NCBI RefSeq assembly: GCF_001457775.1
Contig: NZ_CYSG01000007.1
Coordinates: 150,889 to 214,888 of the forward strand
Length of the DNA stretch: 64,000 nucleotides
DNA from: Phaeobacter sp. CECT 5382
Lineage (GTDB): Bacteria; Pseudomonadota; Alphaproteobacteria; Rhodobacterales; Rhodobacteraceae
Direction: 5' to 3'
In this document: in pieces, positions 51,012-58,609 of the stretch
Layout: every line of letters begins with the position of its first letter
Numbering within the stretch: the stretch's first letter is position 1
The notes under the pieces: generated by a model
The model's database searches: none
Told to the model about the DNA's origin: nothing
What the model saw: only the letters and a program-made list of their open reading frames with translations
Position numbers and translations under genes: made by a program

Positions 51012-51286
51012 GACCCGGGTTCATTGCAGAACGGGCGCTGCGCCGGATGCCATGCCGAACAGGTTTAGCCCTGACCACAACTGCCTGTGCTTATCCCCCG
51101 CAGAACTCTGTTCCGCACCGTTCTCTGAGCAGCCACCAACCGCGCCGCGCGACAGCGCGGCGCCCGACCCAAGGGCGGTGTGGCAATCTCAGATTGCCGC
51201 TCGCGCGCGGGAGCCCCCCCCGTCTGGCTCTCCTTGCTCGGCCCACTCCACTGCCCTGTGCTAAGCTCATTGATACCAAGCGCATA
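51012..51286. other. Intergenic region with G+C-rich palindromes
   Basis: It separates the convergent ThDP enzyme and LysR genes. Two dyads stand out: a 9-bp stem GCGCCGCGC/GCGCGGCGC at 51142-51163 with a four-base loop, and GGCAATCTCAGATTGCC at 51182-51198. No gene is supported, although a long plus-strand frame runs through from the ThDP gene in another phase. Confidence 0.6.
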
Positions 51287-52183
51287 TCAGGCAATGCAGT
51301 AGGGAGCCAATTCGGATTTCAGCAGAGTCAGAAATTCCTGCCCGATAGAGGACAACGGACGGGTCTTTGAGGTGATCACAGCCATTTCCATCAGGATCTG
51401 CGGCTGAAAAGGCCGCGTCACAAAGCCACCTTCGCGATCAAAATCCAGCACGAAGGGATCCAGGACCGCCACTCCCATCCCCTCCTTCACAAAGCTCAGC
51501 AGGTTCTTGAACAGCTGCGCATGCACCCGCGTTTTCCAAGGTACTCCGGCCTCCTGAAAGGCATCTCGCGTGCGCCGATGAGTCATGTGATCCGGCCCCA
51601 TGACCAGAAATGGCTCCCCCTCCAATAGCTGTGGCGTCAGCACTGCATGACGCGCCAGCGGGCTACCTTCAGGCAGGGCAATCAGGGTCTCGACCTTGAT
51701 CGGATAGGCCTCCAACCCATCGTGCAATAGCGGGGTTTCGCAGATGCCGATCTCAAACAGCCCCGACATCACCCACTCCTGGATTTTCGACGAATACTGC
51801 GACTGGAACGAAATCGACATATCCGGGCGATCCCGGGCAAAACGCGCGATCAATTTGGGCATAAATCCAAATGACATCGAATGCTGCGAGGCCACCTGCA
51901 ACTGCCCGGCCTGTTTGTTCTGCAGATCGATCACCGCTTGGGTCACATGGTCAAAGCCGCGCACCACCGTGTCAATTTCGCGAAACAGCAAGTTGGCCTC
52001 GGGCGTGGCCCGCAATCGCCCCTTATCACGTTCGAACAATTTGAAGCGGGTCTGGCGCTCCAGCTGATACAAAAGATTGGACACCGCCGGTTGCGACACC
52101 CCCAAAAGGGCCGCAGCACCGGTCACGGTTCCCGTCTCTATGACGGCGTGAAAGGCCTGAAGCTGTCTGAAACGTAAATTCAT
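51287..52183 (-). CDS. LysR-family regulator next to the FAD oxidoreductase and TRAP genes
   Basis: A 298-residue LysR protein: HTH segment RQLQAFHAVIETGTVTGAAA and LGVSQPAVSNLLYQLERQT, then the effector domain. It faces the D-amino-acid-dehydrogenase-like gene across 145 bases and probably regulates it and the TRAP genes behind it. The inducer is unknown. Confidence 0.92.
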   Translation of the reverse strand: MNLRFRQLQAFHAVIETGTVTGAAALLGVSQPAVSNLLYQLERQTRFKLFERDKGRLRATPEANLLFREIDTVVRGFDHVTQAVIDLQNKQAGQLQVASQHSMSFGFMPKLIARFARDRPDMSISFQSQYSSKIQEWVMSGLFEIGICETPLLHDGLEAYPIKVETLIALPEGSPLARHAVLTPQLLEGEPFLVMGPDHMTHRRTRDAFQEAGVPWKTRVHAQLFKNLLSFVKEGMGVAVLDPFVLDFDREGGFVTRPFQPQILMEMAVITSKTRPLSSIGQEFLTLLKSELAPYCIA

Positions 52184-52328
52184 GCCATACTATATCAGTT
52201 TTCATTATGGATTGCATCGAAGATTGTATTTGAAATGATACCGGGCAATGGGCATGGTTTCAGAAAACAAGAATAGGAAGATCAGGGATGCCCCGCAAAA
52301 TTCACCACGCTCTAAGGATCTTCTTCGC

Positions 52329-53570
52329 ATGAGTGGACAACACACAGTCGTCGTGGGCGCAGGTATTGTTGGCGCGGCAACTGCGCTTTGGCTCAAACGG
52401 GCTGGCCATGAGGTCAAGCTGATCGACAAGGGCGAGCCCGGCATGGGGGCCTCTTATGGCAACGGCTGTCTGCTGGCGAGCTGTGCCATGGTGCCGGTCA
52501 CCACGCCAGGGCTGATCCCAAAGGGGCCGAAGTATCTTCTGGACCCCAAATTCCCGCTGTTCATGCGCTGGGGTTATACGCCTAAGTTGCTGCCTTGGCT
52601 GGTGAAATACCTCTCGCATGCCAATGACAGTGATACCCGCCGCATTGCCAAATCGCTGACCCATATCGTTGGCGACAGCGTCGAGCAGCATCAGGCGCTG
52701 ACCGCAGGCACTCCGGCGGCCAAATGGATTCAAGAGAGCGACTATAACTTTGCCTACGCAGATCGCGCCGCCTTTGAAGCCGACGCCTACGTGTGGGAAC
52801 TGCGCCGCGAGGCCGGGTTTGTGCCCGAACTCATTGAAGGCTCAGCCGTGCAGGAACACGAGCCGATACTAGGAGAAAACACCAAACTTCTGGCGGTGAA
52901 CAAGAACCATGGCTTCATCCTGAATCCGGCCAATTACGTCAAGGATCTGGTCGCGCTGCTGGTCGAGATGGGTGGAACGTTCATCCAAGCAGAGGTCAAG
53001 GATTTCGACCTCTCGGGGGGGCGCATTTCAGCGGTTGATACCGATCAGGGGCGTATTGCCTGCGATCAGGCGGTGATCTCCGCCGGGATCTGGTCAAAGC
53101 CTTTGATGCAGAAACTCGGCCTCAAGGTGCCGATGGAGGCCGAACGGGGCTACCATATCCTGTTCAAATCCCCCAACATCCACCCGCGTTACCCAATGAT
53201 GGTAGCCGCCGGAAAATTCGTTGCGACACCAATGGATCAGGGACTACGATGCGCGGGTGTGGTCGAATTTGGCGGCTTGGATGAAACCCCGTCAAAAGCG
53301 CCGTTGGCCCTGCTGCGACGCACCGTGGCGGAGACCTTTCCGCAGATGCAGGCCACTGAAGAAGAAGAATGGCTCGGCTTTCGCCCCGCCCCGACCGACA
53401 GCCTGCCACTGATTGGCGAGGTCGGAACCTCGGGCGTCTATACTGCCTTTGGCCATCACCATATCGGCCTGACAGGCGGGGCCAAGACCGGGCGCATGGT
53501 GGCCAGCCTGATTACCGGCCAGCCAATGAATTTGGATATGCGTCCCTTTGAACCTGACCGGTTCGCCTGA
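52329..53570 (+). CDS. FAD-dependent oxidoreductase, D-amino-acid dehydrogenase (DadA)-like
   Basis: A 413-residue DAO-family flavoprotein. The dinucleotide-binding motif VVVGAGIVGAATALWLKRAG is at residues 6-25, a family segment GASYGNGCLLASC follows near 45, and the C-terminal FAD loop GVYTAFGHHHIGLTGGAKTG is near 375. It should oxidise a D-amino acid or N-substituted amino acid to a keto acid. ATG 52329 starts the fold; AAGGA lies about eleven bases upstream. An upstream ATG at 52248 or 52254 is in frame. TRAP transporter genes follow. Confidence 0.88.
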   Translation: MSGQHTVVVGAGIVGAATALWLKRAGHEVKLIDKGEPGMGASYGNGCLLASCAMVPVTTPGLIPKGPKYLLDPKFPLFMRWGYTPKLLPWLVKYLSHANDSDTRRIAKSLTHIVGDSVEQHQALTAGTPAAKWIQESDYNFAYADRAAFEADAYVWELRREAGFVPELIEGSAVQEHEPILGENTKLLAVNKNHGFILNPANYVKDLVALLVEMGGTFIQAEVKDFDLSGGRISAVDTDQGRIACDQAVISAGIWSKPLMQKLGLKVPMEAERGYHILFKSPNIHPRYPMMVAAGKFVATPMDQGLRCAGVVEFGGLDETPSKAPLALLRRTVAETFPQMQATEEEEWLGFRPAPTDSLPLIGEVGTSGVYTAFGHHHIGLTGGAKTGRMVASLITGQPMNLDMRPFEPDRFA

Positions 53571-53586
53571 AATCGAGACGAAAACC

Positions 53587-53592
53587 TATAAT
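53587..53592 (+). promoter_or_regulatory. Possible -10 box before the TRAP operon
   Basis: TATAAT, a perfect -10 hexamer, lies in the 66-base gap before the dctP-like gene. No good -35 element is seen at 16-18 bases upstream, so the promoter call is weak. Confidence 0.35.
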
Positions 53593-53636
53593 AAAAAACT
53601 GAAAAACAACAAAAACCAATCTTCAGGGAGAAGATA

Positions 53637-54617
53637 ATGACTATAAAAACTTCGATCAAAATCACCGTTTCTGCTTCTGCTTTGGCCCTCACAGCCGCTG
53701 CTGCCTCAGCCGAAAGCTGGGACATGCCCATGGCCTATGCCGCCACCAACTTTCATTCAGAGATGGGCGTGGTCTTTGCCGACAAGGTGCGTGATTACAC
53801 CGGCGGCGACATCGACATCACCGTGCATGCCGGCGGCTCCCTGTTCAAAGGCGGTGAAATCAAGCGTGCGGTGCAGACCGGTCAGGCGCCGATTGGTGAA
53901 CGTTTCATGTCTGCCCACGCCAATGAGGCGCCTCTGCTTGGCTGGGACAACCTGCCATTTGTCGCAACCACATATGCTGACAATGAAAAACTGTGGCATG
54001 CCGCCAAGGATAAGGTGAACGGGCAGCTGGGCGATCTGAACCTTGTCGCTCTCTACACCTGCCCTTGGCCCGGTCAGGGCTTTTATTTCAAGAAAGAGGT
54101 CAACTCCTCAGACGACACTCAGGGTATCAAGTTTCGCAGCTATAACACCGCCACCGCCACCTTTGCCGAAGAGCTGGGCATGATCCCTGTCCAGATCGAG
54201 GCCGCCGAGCTGAGCCAGGCGCTGGCAACGGGCGTTGCCGAGGCGTTTATCTCGTCCGGGTCCACTGGTTATGACCGTAAGGTCTGGGAACATCTGACCC
54301 ACTACTACAAGGTCAACGCTTGGCTGCCGCGCAACTATGTCATGGTCAACAAGCAGGTCTGGGAAGGCCTGAGCGCCCAGACCCAGGGCCAGGTGCAAAA
54401 AGCCGCTGATGAAACCGGTGCTGCCTGCTCTGCCAAATCCGAAGAGCTGGCCAACTGGTATTTTGAGCAGCTCGCGGGCAATGGTATGGATGTGACCGAC
54501 GCAGGCCCCGCGTTCCTGGCAGAGCTGCAGGAAATCGGCACCAAGATGACCGCAGATTGGCTCGAAGCTGCGGGTGATGACGGCAAAGCCATCCTGGACG
54601 CCTATAACGCCCACTAA
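53637..54617 (+). CDS. TRAP transporter solute-binding protein (DctP family)
   Basis: A 326-residue periplasmic protein with a signal peptide (ITVSASALALTAAAASA). The mature part opens with WDMPMAYAATNFHSEMG and has VHAGGSLFKGGEIKRAVQTG, the TRAP-binding-protein strand that precedes the ligand-binding arginine. The family binds carboxylates, including amino-acid-like and keto acids. It is the first of dctPQM-type genes and is preceded by AGGGAGAAG. Confidence 0.93.
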   Translation: MTIKTSIKITVSASALALTAAAASAESWDMPMAYAATNFHSEMGVVFADKVRDYTGGDIDITVHAGGSLFKGGEIKRAVQTGQAPIGERFMSAHANEAPLLGWDNLPFVATTYADNEKLWHAAKDKVNGQLGDLNLVALYTCPWPGQGFYFKKEVNSSDDTQGIKFRSYNTATATFAEELGMIPVQIEAAELSQALATGVAEAFISSGSTGYDRKVWEHLTHYYKVNAWLPRNYVMVNKQVWEGLSAQTQGQVQKAADETGAACSAKSEELANWYFEQLAGNGMDVTDAGPAFLAELQEIGTKMTADWLEAAGDDGKAILDAYNAH

Positions 54618-54691
54618 ATCCATCCTTCACATGACGGCTCCTGCCCTTTTGGGTTGGAGCCGTTTAAAATACACCTTTCGGGGGATTGGGA

Positions 54692-55405
54692 ATGCGCGAC
54701 TGGCAACCTTTTCTTGGCCTGCCGCTATGGGCATGGCTGTTTGTTTTTCCTACGGTTCTGGCGCTTATCTGTCTGGCAGCCCCAGAGCAGACAGGCCGGA
54801 CCCTGCGGCCACTGCAACGGTTGTTTGACAGGCTGTATCTGCTGTCCGGCGTGCTGGCCTCGGTCTGTATGGTGACCATTTTGCTGCTCATCGTGGCGCA
54901 AATGGTTGCCCGCTGGAGCAGCCTGACCTTTCCCGGCTCCACCGAATATGCGGGCTACGCAATGGCGGCGACCTCGTTTCTGGCGCTCGCCCATGCCTTG
55001 ACGCGCGGGGCCCATATCCGGGTTTCGATTTTCCTCAACATGGGGCATCGCTTTGGCCTGTGGCTGGATGCTTTTGCCATGTGGATCGCCGCCGTCACCG
55101 CCACTTATTTCGCCCGCTATGCGATCAAGACCAATATCATGTCCGAGATGCTGAATGACCGCACCCAGGGGCAGGATTTCACCCCGGAATGGTTGCTCTC
55201 GTTCTTTGCGATGTTTGCCACCTCTCCTGCGGACTGGGGCAAACTCTGGGCCGAAACAGGCTCTGACTGGGTCTATACCCCTGTTTGGTTGCCACAATTG
55301 CCGATGTCGATTGGCACCGTCCTGTTGGCGCTGGCGCTTTGGGATTATCTGTGCCGTCTGCTGATCACCCGCCGGGCCAGCGTTACTTCGGAGGCCGTGG
55401 AATAA
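54692..55405 (+). CDS. TRAP transporter small membrane subunit (DctQ family)
   Basis: A 237-residue membrane protein with four main helices plus an additional N-terminal one (residues about 8-28), making it longer than the usual 160-180 residues. The segment QMVARWSSLTFPGSTEYAGY is typical DctQ. ATG 54692 follows GGGGGA; a TTG at 54686 is possible. Its stop overlaps the dctM-like start (TAATG). Confidence 0.9.
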   Translation: MRDWQPFLGLPLWAWLFVFPTVLALICLAAPEQTGRTLRPLQRLFDRLYLLSGVLASVCMVTILLLIVAQMVARWSSLTFPGSTEYAGYAMAATSFLALAHALTRGAHIRVSIFLNMGHRFGLWLDAFAMWIAAVTATYFARYAIKTNIMSEMLNDRTQGQDFTPEWLLSFFAMFATSPADWGKLWAETGSDWVYTPVWLPQLPMSIGTVLLALALWDYLCRLLITRRASVTSEAVE

Positions 55406-56721
55406 TGGGCGAGATTTATACAACCCTCATCTTTGTTTTTGTCCTGTTTGCCCTGCTTGGCAGTTCGGTCTGGATCGGCCTTGCGCTGATGGGCGTCGCC
55501 TGGGTCGGCATGGAGCTGTTTACCACCCGCCCCGCCGGTGACGCCATGATCACCACTATCTGGACCGGGGCGTCCAGCTGGACCCTGACGGCGCTGCCGC
55601 TGTTCATCTGGATGGGAGAGATCCTGTATCGCACCCGGCTGTCGCAGGACATGTTCCGCGGTCTTGCCCCCTGGATGCGTTGGCTGCCCGGCGGGCTGCT
55701 ACACACTAATATCGCGGGCTGCACCATCTTTGCGGCCGTATCAGGATCGTCTGCGGCGACACTCACCACTGTCGGCAAAATGTCGATCCCCGAGTTGCGC
55801 AAACGCGGCTATCCCGAATACATGATTGTGGGCACCCTGGCCGGTGCTGCCACGCTGGGTCTGATGATCCCGCCCTCGCTGACACTGATCGTCTATGGGG
55901 TGTCGATCAATGAATCGATCACCAAGCTGTTCATGGCCGGCATCTTTCCCGGCCTGGTGCTGGCGAGCCTGTTCATGGCCTATATCATGGGCTGGCATTT
56001 CTTTGCCAAGGATCAGCGCCCCGCCCCCGAGCCCGCCATGTCCTTTGGCGAGATGCTTGCAGAGAGCCGCTTTCTGATTCCAGTGCTGATGCTGGTCACC
56101 GTGGTGATTGGCTCGATGTACCTCGGGCTTGCCACCGCCACCGAAGCCGCCGCCGTTGGCGTCCTTGGCGCGCTGACGCTGGCGCTGTTCCAAGGTTCGC
56201 TCAGCTGGAGCACCTTTACCGAGTCGCTGATGGGGGCCACGCGCACCTCGGCAATGATTGCCCTGATCCTGATGGGGGCCTCTTTCCTGTCCTTGGCCAT
56301 GGGCTTTACAGGGCTGCCCCGCGCCCTGGCAGCCTGGATCGACCAGATGAACCTGTCACCGCTGGTGCTGATTGTGGCGCTCACCCTGTTCTACGTGGTG
56401 CTGGGCATGTTCCTGGATGGTATCTCATCTGTGGTGCTGACCATGGCCATTGTTGAGCCGATGATCCGACAGGCTGGCATCGACGTGATCTGGTTCGGCA
56501 TTTTCATCGTTGTGGTGGTTGAAATGGCGCAGGTGACACCCCCGATCGGTTTCAACCTGTTTGTGCTGCAAAGCATGACCCGGCACGAGATCTCCTATAT
56601 CGCCAAAACCGCCATCCCAATGGTGGGGCTGATGCTGGTGATGGTGGTGATCCTGGTGGCCTGGCCCGAGCTGGCAACCTGGCTGCCCAACAACCTGCGC
56701 AGTGGCGCCGCCAGCGGCTAG
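55405..56721 (+). CDS. TRAP transporter large membrane subunit (DctM family)
   Basis: A 438-residue protein with about twelve helices. Landmarks are HTNIAGCTIFAAVSGSSAAT near residue 98 and LMIPPSLTLIVYGV near 152, both conserved in DctM, and MAQVTPPIGFNLFVLQ near 375. It is the ion-coupled translocation subunit. ATG 55405 overlaps the dctQ-like stop. Confidence 0.94.
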   Translation: MGEIYTTLIFVFVLFALLGSSVWIGLALMGVAWVGMELFTTRPAGDAMITTIWTGASSWTLTALPLFIWMGEILYRTRLSQDMFRGLAPWMRWLPGGLLHTNIAGCTIFAAVSGSSAATLTTVGKMSIPELRKRGYPEYMIVGTLAGAATLGLMIPPSLTLIVYGVSINESITKLFMAGIFPGLVLASLFMAYIMGWHFFAKDQRPAPEPAMSFGEMLAESRFLIPVLMLVTVVIGSMYLGLATATEAAAVGVLGALTLALFQGSLSWSTFTESLMGATRTSAMIALILMGASFLSLAMGFTGLPRALAAWIDQMNLSPLVLIVALTLFYVVLGMFLDGISSVVLTMAIVEPMIRQAGIDVIWFGIFIVVVVEMAQVTPPIGFNLFVLQSMTRHEISYIAKTAIPMVGLMLVMVVILVAWPELATWLPNNLRSGAASG

Positions 56722-56751
56722 TATCGGCGCAGGTATCATGGACAGATAAGG

Positions 56752-57693
56752 ATGATCGTCAAAATGCTGACCAGTGTGGCCCGCCACGGGCAGGTGGCAT
56801 TGGTCCTTGGGTTGCTGGCCGGGTTCCTGCTCAAGGATCTGGCTGCCGCGCTGAAACCCTGGCTGCCAGAAATGGTGGCCGGGTTGTTGTTTCTAACGGC
56901 TTTCCGCATTGGTGCGCCGCGGGCCTTTGGAGGGCTGAAGGACGGGGTGTCCAGCCTCAAATCCGTACTGATCTTGCAGATGCTGCTACCGATGCTGGCG
57001 GTGGGCCTGTTCTGGCTGCTTGGTCTCTCTGCCACGCCATTGGCAGTGGCGTTGGTTCTGATGCTCGCAGCCCCCTCGGTCACTGGCAGCCCTAATATCA
57101 CCCAGCTTTTGGGGCATGCCCCTGAGCCTGCTTTTCGCCTGCTGATCCTTGGCACAGCATTGATGCCCCTGACGGTGATCCCGGTTTTTCTGCTGTCCCC
57201 GGATCTTGGCAGTCTGTGGCATGTGCTGACGGCCTCTTTCCGGCTGACCGGGACCATTGCCCTGACTGTGGGGCTGGCATTTGCCTGTCGCCATTGGTTC
57301 GCCCGCGACCTGTCCGAGCGACGGGCGCGGGCCGTAGACGGGCTTACCATTCTAGCCCTCATGGTGATCGTAATTGGTCTGATGGCCGCTCTCGGCCCTG
57401 CTCTGTATCGCGCCCCCTTTGAGGTTGCGCAATGGCTGGCCGTTGTATTGGTCGCCAATCTGGGGCTGCAGTATCTGTGCTTTCGCTGGCTTTTGTGGCG
57501 CGGTGCTGGAAACATTTCGGTCCCGACCGCCGTGGTTGCCGGAAACCGCAATTTTGCACTGTTTCTGATTGCTCTGCCTGCCAGCACTACAGATCCGCTG
57601 TTGATCTTTCTTGGGTGCTATCAAGTGCCGATGTATCTGACGGCCATGGTGATGCGCCCGATCTATGCCAGGGCCGCACAGCCGCAGAACTGA
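56752..57693 (+). CDS. BASS-like (bile acid:sodium symporter fold) membrane carrier
   Basis: A 313-residue protein with about ten helices. GNRNFALFLIAL near residue 265 parallels the GxRNxALA-type segment of the BASS family, and LAAPSVTGSPNITQLLG near 108 fits its first broken helix. It probably moves an organic anion with sodium. It begins 30 bases after dctM and may share its transcript. AAGG directly precedes ATG 56752; ATG 56764 is better spaced. Confidence 0.7.
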   Translation: MIVKMLTSVARHGQVALVLGLLAGFLLKDLAAALKPWLPEMVAGLLFLTAFRIGAPRAFGGLKDGVSSLKSVLILQMLLPMLAVGLFWLLGLSATPLAVALVLMLAAPSVTGSPNITQLLGHAPEPAFRLLILGTALMPLTVIPVFLLSPDLGSLWHVLTASFRLTGTIALTVGLAFACRHWFARDLSERRARAVDGLTILALMVIVIGLMAALGPALYRAPFEVAQWLAVVLVANLGLQYLCFRWLLWRGAGNISVPTAVVAGNRNFALFLIALPASTTDPLLIFLGCYQVPMYLTAMVMRPIYARAAQPQN

Positions 57694-57708
57694 TCCTGTA
57701 GCGGCCTG

Positions 57709-58503
57709 CTAGCTCGGAAAGATCTGCGCCATTTCTTCTTCGAACCGCGCCCAGCTCAACACCGCACGGTTGCCCGCCAACCCGTGATAATAGGACTTTC
57801 CGTTAGAGGTCGGCAAACCCGCCCAGATCTTGGCAAGATTATTCATGAAAGCCGTGCGGCTCATTTCTTTGGCTATCATCGCGCTCAAACCCGCTTCTTC
57901 GAGAAGTTGATGCGCCAGACGGTCCTGCAAGTTTGGCGAAAAGACATCACCGCGCTTGGCGCCAGCCTTTTTGGCAAGACGTTTGAGCGTGGCGGGAATA
58001 AACTGATAGCGGCCGATGGCATGCTGCTGGCCTGGCGTGCGGGCGATCCAGTCGTATATTTCACCAAGGGTCATCGCTGTGGGCTGCTTGCCCGGGCGAA
58101 TTCTAGCCGCATGCTGTACCGCATCATATTGCGCGCTGCCTGCCTCTGCACTTGCGATCAGTTGCATCAGCTTTGCCACCGCATCCTGAGCCTTGCCGCG
58201 CGGCAAAGCACGAAACAGGCTGGTGCCGCTGCGTCCGGTGAACAGACTGGCAAGGGTAGATTGAACGGCTTCCATCTCGGCCTCGATATCGGCCGCCCCA
58301 GTAACCTCGTTGCGGCCCGACGACAGCACCGACACCGGATCATGGCGCGCCAGAACAGGCTGCGCGGAAGACAGCGCCCCTTGCTGGAAGAAACCTTCGT
58401 TCACGATGGAAAATCGCTCCGCCGCCTGGAGCGGACGCGCAAACACAGCAAAGCTGAGAAGCAAAAGAGCGAGGAGAGCTGGGGCAGCACCTTGTCTGGT
58501 CAT
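57709..58503 (-). CDS. Secreted lysozyme-like (muramidase-type) protein
   Basis: A 264-residue protein with a signal peptide (LLALLLLSFAVFARPLQAAE). The C-terminal half resembles muramidase-like proteins: IASAEAGSAQYDAVQHAARI near 130 with a candidate catalytic glutamate, MTLGEIYDWI, and IGRYQFIPATLKRLAKKAG, then NLAKIWAGLPTSNGKSYYHG. I expect it to act on peptidoglycan in the periplasm or outside. ATG 58503 begins the signal peptide; the frame is open to 58659. It converges with the BASS-like gene (15-base gap). Confidence 0.72.
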   Translation of the reverse strand: MTRQGAAPALLALLLLSFAVFARPLQAAERFSIVNEGFFQQGALSSAQPVLARHDPVSVLSSGRNEVTGAADIEAEMEAVQSTLASLFTGRSGTSLFRALPRGKAQDAVAKLMQLIASAEAGSAQYDAVQHAARIRPGKQPTAMTLGEIYDWIARTPGQQHAIGRYQFIPATLKRLAKKAGAKRGDVFSPNLQDRLAHQLLEEAGLSAMIAKEMSRTAFMNNLAKIWAGLPTSNGKSYYHGLAGNRAVLSWARFEEEMAQIFPS

Positions 58504-58609
58504 GTCAGCCTTCTGTCTGAAACCAAGGATTGGTGACACATTGACCGGACAGTCTTGATATATTCTTAGCGGGCAGCCGTTCAGTGGAGCAAGACTGCTT
58601 TCGCAGTGC

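Noticed and set aside
51142..51163. G+C-rich hairpin as a rho-independent terminator
   Set aside because: No U tract on either strand; kept only as a palindromic feature of unknown role.
50677..51370. Plus-strand frames of 164-195 codons at the end of the ThDP gene
   Set aside because: They are other-phase shadows of the ThDP enzyme that run into non-coding DNA; translations are low in complexity.
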